From: Zunongwangia endophytica
Lineage (GTDB): Bacteria > Bacteroidota > Bacteroidia > Flavobacteriales > Flavobacteriaceae
Direction of reading: 5' to 3'
NCBI RefSeq assembly: GCF_030409505.1
Contig: NZ_JAUFPZ010000002.1
Coordinates: 3,355,501-3,419,500 of the forward strand
Length of the DNA stretch: 64,000 nucleotides
Each line of letters starts with the position of its first letter. The first letter of the stretch is position 1. The translations under genes and the position numbers were made by a program. Below, in pieces: positions 35,121 through 42,943 of the stretch. The notes under the pieces were generated by a model. It made no database searches, had not been told where the DNA came from, and was given only the letters and a program-made list of their open reading frames with translations.

Positions 35121-35151
35121 TTGTGTGTTTTAGGAATGTTTTTTAGATTTG
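35121..35151 (+). promoter_or_regulatory. Promoter of a candidate small RNA
   Basis: TTG (35121-35123), a 20-base spacer and TAGATTTG (35144-35151) match the TTG-N17-21-TAnnTTTG consensus. Transcription would start near 35157. Confidence 0.6.
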
Positions 35152-35156
35152 ACTAT

Positions 35157-35258
35157 CGAGACAGTTGTTATCTACAAAGCAAGGAGTAATTGTCTATTAT
35201 AAAAGTTTGTTCTAAAGTCTATAAATGGCGCGGTCTCTAAGGCTGCGCCATTTTATTT
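35157..35258 (+). ncRNA. Candidate small RNA, about 100 nt
   Basis: A good promoter and a strong terminator bracket about 100 bases with no start codon followed by a credible frame. Inside, GACAGTT and AATTGTC could form a stem, and AAATGGCGC/GCGCCATTT forms the terminator. It lies in the 521-base gap between the hupE/ureJ-like gene and the unknown gene at 35515. I do not recognise the RNA family. Confidence 0.45.
35223..35258 (+). terminator. Terminator of the candidate small RNA
   Basis: AAATGGCGC pairs perfectly with GCGCCATTT over a 13-base loop and is followed by TTATTTTA. No plus-strand gene ends upstream. Confidence 0.75.
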
Positions 35259-35289
35259 TAATGCTATTCCTACCGGTAATTGCCCTTGT

Positions 35290-35319
35290 TTTGTAAGTTT
35301 GAAAGTGAATTCTTACAAA
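35290..35319. promoter_or_regulatory. Perfect inverted repeat TTTGTAAG-N14-CTTACAAA
   Basis: Two perfect 8-base half-sites separated by 14 bases lie about 200 bases before the two-component operon. The same TTTGTAAG occurs three more times just after the operon (38470, 38593, 38631). It could be a regulator site or an RNA hairpin; neither is shown. Confidence 0.35.
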
Positions 35320-35514
35320 TCGCAATTATAAGGAATTAATTATATTCCAAGACTTGTTAAGAAAAACTTAATTCAGTTTAGATAAAGAGGCCTTTTTTTA
35401 TATAAAAGTTGCTAAATAGAAGAAACTACGCGGATTTTGATAATTTCTGAAACTAACTTGAAAGCCTTAAAATATTTGTTAATTTTAGATGAAATATAAA
35501 TCTAAATTTTACAA

Positions 35515-35877
35515 ATGAGCAACTCTAGCGCGAATCCACTTTTTTATGTGGATAATTTACAAAAAACCAGTGACGATCAATATACTGTTGATTTGCATTT
35601 GCCTGAAAATTTCAATTATAAAAAATATGTCGTAGTTGGTAATAGTGCATTAATTTCAGATATTTTAAAAGTACAAATTACAGTTACAGGAGATAAAGCG
35701 ATAGCTCCTGTTGATGTATCTGTAGTAGAAACGATAGATATAAATTTAAGCGAACAGAACTTCAAGTATTTAAAATTTAAAATTGTCTGGAAGCTACCTG
35801 TAGGATTGGGCGGCGGCGTTGGCGATCCTGAAGATGAAGAAACTGTGGGAGAAAGTGTTTTAAGAGGTCAAGGATAA
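35515..35877 (+). CDS. Unknown 120-residue protein coupled to a two-component system
   Basis: I do not recognise this protein. It has no signal peptide or membrane segment. The body (about 1-100) alternates beta-type stretches (YVVVGNSALISDILKVQITV), and the C-terminus is a Gly-rich acidic tail (GLGGGVGDPEDEETVGE). Its stop codon overlaps the histidine kinase ATG by one base (TAATG), so the two are translationally coupled. A role as a ligand-binding or regulatory partner of the kinase is only an inference from position. Confidence 0.7.
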   Translation: MSNSSANPLFYVDNLQKTSDDQYTVDLHLPENFNYKKYVVVGNSALISDILKVQITVTGDKAIAPVDVSVVETIDINLSEQNFKYLKFKIVWKLPVGLGGGVGDPEDEETVGESVLRGQG

Positions 35878-37640
35878 TGAAAAAACTACTGGCTTTTTGT
35901 GGATTTGCATTTTTTGGGCTGGTTTCTTGTTTTGCGCAGCAAGAGCTGTTGGATAAAGCGGAAGCTTCTAAAGAAGCGGATAATTATCAACTATCTTTAG
36001 ATCTTCTAGCAGAAGTTGACACCACCAAATTATCGGTTCCGCAAAAAGCCAGGTTTTATTACTTACAAGCTTCTAATTATAAATTCAGAAGGGAAGATTC
36101 AGAAGCCTATCCTTTATTATTAAAGGCCAAAAAACTATACACTACAATAGATAGTTTAGAGAGAGTAGCAACCATAAATCTGGAACTCTTTGAGATAGTA
36201 AAAAATATTGGTAGTGATCAATTACATTATAAAGAATACATCAATGAGTATTTAGATTATCATCTTTCACAAAATAATTCCAAAAATTTAAGAAAAGCTT
36301 ATTATCGGATTGGAGCCAACTTTGCTAAAAAGTCGACGGTAGATAGTTCGTTTAAATACTTCAGAAAAGGACTAAAATTAATAAAGATAGATAAGGATAC
36401 CTTGGCTGAAGCCGATATGCTAAACAATTTTGGGGTATTATATAATGAATTTACATCTCAAAAGGATTCTGCATTATACTACTTTAGCAAAGCATTAAAG
36501 TTGTATAAAAAACAAGGTCACTCTAGCGGTATACAATCAAGCTACCAAAATACTGCTAGTGCTTATAAAAAATTAGGAGAATATGATAAAGCTATTGCAA
36601 GTTATCAAAAGGCAGATTCAATTTTAGGGAAACGATATCGTAAAAGTAACAAGCGTTTTTTATATGATTTAATGGCAAAAACCTACGAGCTTGCCAATAA
36701 ACCAAACAAAGCTTTAGAATATTATAAACTAACCCAAGCCTATCAGGATAGTTTAAACCTGGAAGATCAGGAAAAAGCGATTTACGATATCCAAACCAAG
36801 TACGAGGTTCAGAAAAAAGAAAATGAGAATCTTCGTTTAAAACAATATCGAACTTGGTTGTTTTCGGGTATAATTTTGTTAGTACTGTTATTGGTCGCTA
36901 GTTATTTGGTGTACCGTAACCGTATTGCAAAAAAACAACTTCAAATTAAACAGTCGGCTTTAGAAAAAAATCAGTTAGAAAAACAATTAAAAGATCAGGA
37001 ATTAGCCGGTTTAGATGCCATGCTAGAAGGGCAGGAAAAAGAACGCCAGCAAATAGCAAACGATCTTCATGATAATTTAGGTGGCTTACTGGCAACCTTA
37101 AAGTTGCATTTTCAGAATTTAAAAATTAAAACAGGTCGTTTACGAGATGAGCAAGACGAGTTGTTTAAAACTACCGATTCGCTGTTAGATGAAACCTATC
37201 AGCAAGTCAGGAATTATGCCCATCAGCGTAACGCCGGTCTTAAAACCAGCGAAGGATTAGTGCCTTCTATAAAAAATTATGCCGCTAAAGTAGCTACAGG
37301 TAGTAGTCTTGTAATTCATATCGAAGATCATGATATGGAAAGGCGTCTGGAAACTAGCCAGGAGATTACACTTTTCCGTATTATACAGGAGCTAATTACC
37401 AATGTTATTAAGCATGCAGCAGCTTCAGAAATAATTGTGCATATAACGGCTTTCGACGATCATATTAATATTATGGTAGAAGACGATGGTAAAGGTTTCG
37501 ATCCTACTACCATTAAAGAAAATAACGGCATGGGCTTAGCATCTATAATTAAACGGATAGAACATATTGGCGGAAATGTAGATGTCGATAGCCAATTAGG
37601 TAGCGGTACAACAGTAATTTTAAATATCCCAATATCATGA
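35877..37640 (+). CDS. TPR-containing sensor histidine kinase (HisKA_3/NarX type)
   Basis: The 587-residue protein has a signal peptide or lipobox-like start (GLVSC), a periplasmic TPR array (about 25-300), a membrane helix (about 327-346), a coiled coil (about 350-390), and a HisKA_3 domain. The phosphoacceptor is His398 in IANDLHDNLGG; the ATPase has an N box at ELITNVIKHA (Asn509), a DDGKGFD box (536-542) and GMGL (551-554). It senses something in the periplasm through the TPR region. It overlaps the regulator by four bases. Confidence 0.92.
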   Translation: MKKLLAFCGFAFFGLVSCFAQQELLDKAEASKEADNYQLSLDLLAEVDTTKLSVPQKARFYYLQASNYKFRREDSEAYPLLLKAKKLYTTIDSLERVATINLELFEIVKNIGSDQLHYKEYINEYLDYHLSQNNSKNLRKAYYRIGANFAKKSTVDSSFKYFRKGLKLIKIDKDTLAEADMLNNFGVLYNEFTSQKDSALYYFSKALKLYKKQGHSSGIQSSYQNTASAYKKLGEYDKAIASYQKADSILGKRYRKSNKRFLYDLMAKTYELANKPNKALEYYKLTQAYQDSLNLEDQEKAIYDIQTKYEVQKKENENLRLKQYRTWLFSGIILLVLLLVASYLVYRNRIAKKQLQIKQSALEKNQLEKQLKDQELAGLDAMLEGQEKERQQIANDLHDNLGGLLATLKLHFQNLKIKTGRLRDEQDELFKTTDSLLDETYQQVRNYAHQRNAGLKTSEGLVPSIKNYAAKVATGSSLVIHIEDHDMERRLETSQEITLFRIIQELITNVIKHAAASEIIVHITAFDDHINIMVEDDGKGFDPTTIKENNGMGLASIIKRIEHIGGNVDVDSQLGSGTTVILNIPIS

Positions 37641-38254
37641 TACGAGTAGTACTAGCAGAAGATCATTTGGCAGTAGCCGATGGAATTATAGCGTATTTTA
37701 AATATCACGATCACATTTCGATTATTGGTCAGGCTACTAATGGTAAAGAATTGCTAGCATTAGTAGAAAAAAATATTCCCGATGTGGTATTAACAGATAT
37801 TAGAATGCCGGTTATGGATGGGATTGAAGCTGCAAAACTTATAAAAGCAACATTCGATAGGATTGGGATTATCGCTTTTAGCATGTTCGATCAGGACGAA
37901 GCGGTCGATAAAATGCTACAAGCCGGTGCAACGGGATACTTATTAAAGAATTCGCCATTATCTGAAATGGAAAAATCGATAATGGATGTTGCTGAAGGAA
38001 AATTATATTACGATCCTAATTTAAGTTTAACTACTGAAGCTTCTAAAACCGAAAGTAAAGGCATACTTACCAAACGACAAGTTGAAATCCTGAAGTTAAT
38101 TGCAAAAGGTAGAACCAATCAAGAAATAGCAGATGCTTTGTTTATAGGGAAAACAACAGTAGAAACGCATCGTAAAAACATGATTAGGAAATTAGATCTC
38201 CACGGGCCTGGAGAATTATTGCGCTACGCGTTACAATCTAAATACGAATTTTAA
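37637..38254 (+). CDS. NarL/LuxR-family response regulator
   Basis: The 205-residue protein has a receiver domain with phosphorylated Asp54 (VVLTDIRMPVMDG), an acidic pocket Glu8/Asp9, and the switch lysine in YLLKNSP. The C-terminal LuxR helix-turn-helix (about 142-205) includes LTKRQVEILKLIAKGRTNQE. It is the cognate partner of the kinase just upstream, overlapping it by four bases. Targets are unknown; repeated TTTGTAAG near both ends of the operon are possible sites. Confidence 0.93.
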   Translation: MIRVVLAEDHLAVADGIIAYFKYHDHISIIGQATNGKELLALVEKNIPDVVLTDIRMPVMDGIEAAKLIKATFDRIGIIAFSMFDQDEAVDKMLQAGATGYLLKNSPLSEMEKSIMDVAEGKLYYDPNLSLTTEASKTESKGILTKRQVEILKLIAKGRTNQEIADALFIGKTTVETHRKNMIRKLDLHGPGELLRYALQSKYEF

Positions 38255-38274
38255 AATATACCCTCGTTAAGGTA

Positions 38275-38424
38275 TGTTTTGATGCTGTATGAAAAGGTAC
38301 ATTTGGATTAATAGTTCATAATACTAGAAGTTCTTAATAGTGTTGATGAAGTATTTCGTTCAATTTCTCTATTTCATTTTTATGAAATTAATCTCCCGGC
38401 TTCTCAAGCCGGGAGATTTTGTTT
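38275..38424 (+). ncRNA. Candidate small RNA or long 3' region after the response regulator
   Basis: About 140 bases after the regulator stop codon comes a strong terminator (38391-38424). A near-consensus -7 box TATGTTTT lies at 38273-38280. It may be the operon's long 3' untranslated region or a separate small RNA; the sequence alone does not decide. Confidence 0.25.
38391..38424 (+). terminator. Strong terminator downstream of the two-component operon
   Basis: ATCTCCCGGCTT pairs perfectly with AAGCCGGGAGAT around a CTC loop, followed by TTTTGTTTTCT. Confidence 0.85.
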
Positions 38425-38620
38425 TCTACTAATTTGAGATATAAAAACCTAGAGCTGAAATTCTTAGTTTTTGTAAGTTATTTTAAGATGAAGTAGCAGC
38501 GGTTTTCTGGTTTCGATTTCTTCATCTTTAGGTAATATTGCTAACAATTATTGAAGCTAAATTTTACATTTAGATCAATTGCAGCTAACAGGTTTGTAAG
38601 ATATTTTCTCTTTTTTTGAT

Positions 38621-38760
38621 GTTGATTCTGTTTGTAAGTTATCCCAATTTACAATCAACTTAAGGAGCTTGCTCTTTAAGGAAATAAAGATACAGGTCTT
38701 AGGACGTGTATCATCCTTTTGTTTCTTAAATCCACCTCTATCCCGAGGTGGATTTTTTTT
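38621..38760 (+). ncRNA. Candidate structured RNA with four consecutive hairpins
   Basis: Four stems follow each other without a reading frame. The first pairs GTTGA...TTTGTAA with TTTACAATCAAC (38621-38659). A near-perfect 10-bp hairpin CTTAAGGAGC-TT-GCTCTTTAAG follows (38659-38680), then GATACA...TGTATC (38689-38712), and then the terminator AAATCCACCTC/GAGGTGGATTT with eight Ts (38728-38760). It sits between the two-component operon and tRNA-Leu. No exact promoter is seen. I do not recognise a known RNA family. Confidence 0.45.
38728..38760 (+). terminator. Terminator of the four-hairpin RNA
   Basis: AAATCCACCTC pairs with GAGGTGGATTT around TATCCC, followed by a run of Ts. Confidence 0.85.
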
Positions 38761-38841
38761 GGAAAGCGTTTTTAGATTTTATACTGAATTTTCAAAAAAC
38801 GGATTTTTAAATAAAAATGCATTAGATATCGAATAATTTTT

Positions 38842-38849
38842 TAATTTTG
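38842..38849 (+). promoter_or_regulatory. -7 box of tRNA-Leu
   Basis: TAATTTTG matches TAnnTTTG exactly, 10 bases before the mature tRNA 5' end. Confidence 0.55.
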
Positions 38850-38859
38850 CCGTCCAATT

Positions 38860-38941
38860 GCCTTGGTGGCGGAATTGGTAGACGCGCTGGATTCAAAATC
38901 CAGTTCTTTCGGGAGTGTGGGTTCGATTCCCACCCAAGGTA
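38860..38941 (+). tRNA. tRNA-Leu (anticodon CAA)
   Basis: This is a class II tRNA with a long variable arm. The acceptor GCCTTGG pairs with CCAAGGT (one G-T), the anticodon stem CTGGA/TCCAG encloses TTCAAAA (anticodon CAA), the variable arm is TTCTTTCGGGAG, and the T arm is GTGGG/CCCAC with TTCGATT. The discriminator is A; CCA is not encoded. It reads TTG codons. Confidence 0.96.
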
Positions 38942-38945
38942 CAAG

Positions 38946-38975
38946 AAAGCTGAGATAAAGATCTCGGCTTTTTTT
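38946..38975 (+). terminator. Terminator after tRNA-Leu
   Basis: AAAGCTGAGAT pairs with ATCTCGGCTTT around AAAG, followed by Ts, just after the tRNA. Confidence 0.8.
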
Positions 38976-39059
38976 ATATCTAAAAATTATAGTTCTTCGA
39001 TAATATTGATTTTCAGATATTTATAAGGTTCTTTTTACTGAAGATCTACAAGCGGCCTA

Positions 39060-39087
39060 TTGCTAGTGCTTTTTTAAGCTAGTTTTG
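39060..39087 (+). promoter_or_regulatory. Promoter of the lipoprotein gene at 39121
   Basis: TTG (39060-39062), a 17-base spacer and TAGTTTTG (39080-39087) are present. The TTG at 39085 that would extend the gene belongs to this box. Confidence 0.5.
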
Positions 39088-39120
39088 TTAATTTGGATGC
39101 CTATTTTAAATTTCAGATAT

Positions 39121-39573
39121 ATGAAGAAATTGTTCTTTTGCCTTGGTATTTTATTGTTTTTTCTAACAACATCATGTAATTCTGATGATGGCTATGATGC
39201 TGATCCTGATCTAGAAACAAGAAGAAAATGGCTGGTTAATGAAAATGAATGGAAATTTAGTGGGCTTAATTTCATAGATGTTAATGAAAGTGATCCTGCT
39301 ATCATTGCAAATTTAGAACAGCAGTTAAAAAATAGTCTGGAACAAAACGTATATATTTTCAATGAAGATGGCACGGGTAGTTTAATTGCCAGGCAGAATA
39401 GGTACGCTTTCAACTTTAAAGTCAGCGAAACAGAAATAACCCTAACCGGCGGCATTCAGGACGTTTGGAATGGTTATGATATAGATAATGGTGCCTTAAC
39501 ATTCTTCACGAAAGGTGAGAGTTATATTTCTGGTAAAAACTTGAGTTATGCCGTTCGGCTAACTTATAAGTGA
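39121..39573 (+). CDS. Small lipoprotein, lipocalin-like or unknown
   Basis: The 150-residue protein has a signal peptide with lipobox FLTTSC and a Ser/Asp-rich linker. The body has beta-type pieces such as NEWKFSG, YIFNEDGTGSLIARQ, FNFKVSETEITLTGG and a last YAVRLTYK. This pattern resembles the small lipocalin-like lipoproteins of Bacteroidota, but the family is not certain. I use the ATG at 39121 because the upstream TTG lies in the promoter. Confidence 0.68.
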   Translation: MKKLFFCLGILLFFLTTSCNSDDGYDADPDLETRRKWLVNENEWKFSGLNFIDVNESDPAIIANLEQQLKNSLEQNVYIFNEDGTGSLIARQNRYAFNFKVSETEITLTGGIQDVWNGYDIDNGALTFFTKGESYISGKNLSYAVRLTYK

Positions 39574-39716
39574 TTACTGAAACTACTTAATCATACATTA
39601 TTTCAAACCGATATTGATTACATATCGTTAATATAGTGCTAATTAATAAATTTTTATCAATCTTAAGTTCGGTTTGAAATGTAAAATTCATAATTTTCCG
39701 CCCCCAATTCTATTTT

Positions 39717-40394
39717 ATGAAAAATATATTAGCCTTATTGTTGTTATTCTTTTTTACTAGCGTTGTCGCTCAGGAGTCTAAATTTGGATTAACAGCAGGT
39801 TTTAACTATTCGTTACAATCTCATAATGGAGATTTAGTAGGAGGTCCAAATTTGCATTTTGCTCCAGATGCGACATTCGGAGGGCAGGGAGGAATTTTTT
39901 ACGAAAGAACCTTTGGTAAATTTTTAATTCGTCCTCAAGTTCTATTTTACAGGTCTAGGGGAGAATATGAATTTCCAAATTCCTCACCTATTTTTACATT
40001 AGATAAATTGAATTTTGAATTATTGTTTGGATACGAAATCTTCAGGAATATCGATCTAGTAGTTGGTCCAGGATATCAGAATATAGTGAGGAATGATTTC
40101 GATGTTAGAGGAGAGGACTTGAGAGATAATATGAGTAATCTGAATATAGTTTCCGGGTTTAAGCTCCAATTGAATGAAAGATTGGAACTAAGTTTAATGT
40201 ATGATTGGACTTTCGACTCCGATGAGAATCAAACTGCCGTTTTACCATATGATGGTTCAAACCAAGTTTTTTTATTAGATGATGCTAGAGTTAACATACT
40301 AACTTTAAATGTTCATTATGCAATCTTTACGAATCAAAATAAAAGTAGAGCTAATAAAAGAGCGAAAAGCGGCGGTCGCGGCTGTTATTTCTAA
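39717..40394 (+). CDS. Outer-membrane beta-barrel protein
   Basis: A signal peptide (about 1-18, ending SVVAQ) is followed by alternating beta strands typical of an OmpX/PorT-like eight-stranded barrel: KFGLTAGFNYSL, FLIRPQVLFYR, FELLFGYEIF, LELSLMYDWTF. The C-terminal 20 residues are unusually basic (NKSRANKRAKSGGRG), after the last strand. Its function is unknown. It stands alone before prs. Confidence 0.75.
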   Translation: MKNILALLLLFFFTSVVAQESKFGLTAGFNYSLQSHNGDLVGGPNLHFAPDATFGGQGGIFYERTFGKFLIRPQVLFYRSRGEYEFPNSSPIFTLDKLNFELLFGYEIFRNIDLVVGPGYQNIVRNDFDVRGEDLRDNMSNLNIVSGFKLQLNERLELSLMYDWTFDSDENQTAVLPYDGSNQVFLLDDARVNILTLNVHYAIFTNQNKSRANKRAKSGGRGCYF

Positions 40395-40506
40395 ATCTTC
40401 AGGTTGTTTAATTGATTTTTGCAGATTTAAAATTAGAAGTTCTTTGCACAGAATTAATTTCTAAATTTGCAACGCAACTATTAATTAATAATTAAACAAC
40501 ACAACA

Positions 40507-41448
40507 ATGAATACTCCTTTAACCGAAGCTAAGATTTTTAGCTGTACCCAAAGCCGGGGTCTTGCAGAAAAAATAGCAGCTTCGTACGGTAGTAAATTAG
40601 GGAACGTGATTACCTCTACGTATAGTGATGGTGAATACCAGCCGTCTTTCGAGGAATCTGTGCGTGGCGCTCGATTGTTTATTATCGGTTCTACTAATCC
40701 AGGAGCAGATAATTTAATGGAAATGCTGTTAATGCTAGATGCCGCTAAACGAGCTTCAGCCAGACACATTACTGCGGTAATGCCTTATTTTGGATGGGCA
40801 AGACAGGATCGAAAAGATAAGCCGCGAGTTCCTATTGCTGCAAAAATGATTGCGAGTATTCTAGAAACCGCTGGTGCAACGAGAATTATCACTATGGATC
40901 TTCATGCCGATCAGATTCAGGGATTTTTCGAAAAACCTGTAGATCATTTATTCGCTTCAACCGTATTTCTTCCTTACTTAAGAAGTTTAAATTTAAACGA
41001 CTTAACGATTGCATCTCCAGATATGGGTGGTTCTAAAAGAGCTTACGCGTATTCGAGAGCTTTAGAAAGTGATGTGGTTATTTGTTATAAGCAAAGAGAG
41101 AAGGCGAATATAATTTCTCATATGGAATTAATTGGCGATGTAACCGGTAAAAATGTAGTGCTGGTTGATGATATGGTAGATACGGCAGGAACACTAACTC
41201 GAGCAGCAGATTTAATGATGGAGCGTGGCGCATTAAGCGTTCGTGCTATCTGTACACATCCTGTACTTTCGGGTGATGCTTACGAGCGAGTAGAAAAATC
41301 AAAACTTCAGGAACTTATCGTAACCGATTCTATTCCGCTAAGAAAAAAGTGCGATAAAATAAGAGTTGTTAGTTGTGCCGATCTATTTGCAGATGTTATG
41401 CAACGTGTACATGGTAATCGTTCGATTAGCTCTAAATTTTTAATGTAA
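40507..41448 (+). CDS. prs: Ribose-phosphate pyrophosphokinase
   Basis: The enzyme makes PRPP from ribose 5-phosphate and ATP for nucleotide, His, Trp and NAD synthesis. The ATP/metal motif ITMDLHADQIQGFF and the PRPP-binding VVLVDDMVDTAGTL are intact. At 313 residues the length is normal for class I. A TAAATTTG box (40462-40469) lies 38 bases before the ATG. prs and rplY are adjacent (85-base gap) and likely co-transcribed, a conserved flavobacterial order with pth following. Confidence 0.97.
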   Translation: MNTPLTEAKIFSCTQSRGLAEKIAASYGSKLGNVITSTYSDGEYQPSFEESVRGARLFIIGSTNPGADNLMEMLLMLDAAKRASARHITAVMPYFGWARQDRKDKPRVPIAAKMIASILETAGATRIITMDLHADQIQGFFEKPVDHLFASTVFLPYLRSLNLNDLTIASPDMGGSKRAYAYSRALESDVVICYKQREKANIISHMELIGDVTGKNVVLVDDMVDTAGTLTRAADLMMERGALSVRAICTHPVLSGDAYERVEKSKLQELIVTDSIPLRKKCDKIRVVSCADLFADVMQRVHGNRSISSKFLM

Positions 41449-41533
41449 TCTTTTTCTGCTAAAAAATTTAGAATCAGACTTTAATATCTCAGCAAAATGT
41501 TGCAATTTTGCACTCCTTAAAAATAAATAAGAA

Positions 41534-42175
41534 ATGAAGTCAATTACGATCAAAGGATCTAAAAGAGAAAGCGTAGGTAAGAAAGCTACTAAAGCGCTAC
41601 GTAATGCTGGACAGGTTCCTTGTGTATTGTATGGTGGTGATGCAGAGCCATTACACTTTACAACCGAGGAAATTTCATTCCAGCACTTAGTGTACACACC
41701 AGATGTACACACTGTAGTAATCGAGTTGAAAAGTGGAGAAAAGTACAATGCAATTCTTCAGGATATTCAGTTTCACCCAGTGACTGAAAACATCCTTCAC
41801 GTTGATTTCTACGAAATATTTGACGACAAGCACATCACTATGGAAATTCCAATCCATACCGTTGGTGTTGCACGTGGTGTTAAGAATGGTGGTGTATTAA
41901 GATATAACTTACGTCGTTTAAAAGTACGTGGTTTACCAGGAGACCTTCCAGATTACATCGAGGCAGATGTTACTAAATTAAAAATTGGTCAAAAACTTTA
42001 TGTTACAGCTGTAGATAGCGAAGACTATAAAGTTCAGCACCCAGAAAATACAGTAATTTGCCAGGTTAGAACTTCTCGTAATATCGTTGCTATCGAGGAT
42101 GACGAGGACGATGATGTTGATCCACAGGATGTACCATCTACAGAAACAGATGATGTTGCAGCGGTAAAAGAATAA
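41534..42175 (+). CDS. rplY: 50S ribosomal protein L25/Ctc
   Basis: This protein binds 5S rRNA in the large subunit. The 213-residue long form has the L25 domain (residues 1-90, starting [20 protein letters not shown]) and the TL5/Ctc C-terminal beta domain. It ends in a very acidic tail ([20 protein letters not shown]), common in Bacteroidota. A strong terminator follows at 42203. Confidence 0.96.
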   Translation: MKSITIKGSKRESVGKKATKALRNAGQVPCVLYGGDAEPLHFTTEEISFQHLVYTPDVHTVVIELKSGEKYNAILQDIQFHPVTENILHVDFYEIFDDKHITMEIPIHTVGVARGVKNGGVLRYNLRRLKVRGLPGDLPDYIEADVTKLKIGQKLYVTAVDSEDYKVQHPENTVICQVRTSRNIVAIEDDEDDDVDPQDVPSTETDDVAAVKE

Positions 42176-42202
42176 ACGCTTTTATTTCTGAATATTATTA
42201 TA

Positions 42203-42240
42203 AAATATCCCGTATCATTTTTGATACGGGATATTTTTTT
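42203..42240 (+). terminator. Terminator after rplY
   Basis: AAATATCCCGTATCA pairs with TGATACGGGATATTT around a short T loop and ends in a T run. Confidence 0.88.
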
Positions 42241-42307
42241 TCAAGAACTTTAGCATTGCCATTATTAAAAGCAAGGCGAAAATTTTATCTTTACCAAAAG
42301 AAATAAA

Positions 42308-42937
42308 ATGCTGTCGTTCTTCGGAAGAATTTTAAAAAGTAAGAAAGCTACAGAAGAAGATATTGATCCCATGAAGAAATTTTTAATCGCGGGCCTAGGG
42401 AATATAGGTCCAAAATATGAAAATACACGCCACAATATTGGTTTTAAAATTTTGGATGAATTAGCAGCGAAACAGGAAGCTGTGTTTACCACACAAAAAC
42501 TTGGGGATGTTGCGCAGTTTCGGTTTAAAGGTAGAACATTTGTTTTGCTGAAGCCAAGCACGTATATGAATCTTAGTGGAAAGGCTGTTAATTATTGGCT
42601 TCAGAAAGAAAAAATCGCCGTAGAAAATCTACTTGTAGTAACCGACGATCTAAATCTACCGTTTGGGACTTTGCGCCTTAAAACAAAAGGAAGTGATGGT
42701 GGGCATAATGGTTTAAAAGATATCCAAAATCAGCTTAATACTACAAAGTACAATAGATTCAGATTTGGGATTAGTGCTGAATTTTCCCAAGGTCAACAAA
42801 TCGATTATGTACTTGGCGAATGGGGCGAAGAGGAGCGTAAAAACATGCCAGAACGATTAGAAAAATCGGCCGAATTAATAAGGTCTTTTGGTACAGCAGG
42901 AGTTTCTAATACAATGAATTCATTTAACGGAAAATAA
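42308..42937 (+). CDS. pth: Peptidyl-tRNA hydrolase
   Basis: The enzyme releases peptides from prematurely dropped peptidyl-tRNA. The core starts at MKKFLIAGLGNIG, with the catalytic histidine in YENTRHNIGF and VVTDDLNLPFG and GGHNGLKDI later. I keep the ATG at 42308, which adds 21 residues with a basic segment (LKSKKATEEDIDP); such an extension is common in flavobacterial Pth. ATG 42371 is the alternative. ribF follows seven bases later. Confidence 0.94.
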   Translation: MLSFFGRILKSKKATEEDIDPMKKFLIAGLGNIGPKYENTRHNIGFKILDELAAKQEAVFTTQKLGDVAQFRFKGRTFVLLKPSTYMNLSGKAVNYWLQKEKIAVENLLVVTDDLNLPFGTLRLKTKGSDGGHNGLKDIQNQLNTTKYNRFRFGISAEFSQGQQIDYVLGEWGEEERKNMPERLEKSAELIRSFGTAGVSNTMNSFNGK

Positions 42938-42943
42938 AGAGCC

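Noticed and set aside
40485..40769. A minus-strand frame opposite prs
   Set aside because: The prs protein on the other strand is certain; this is a shadow.
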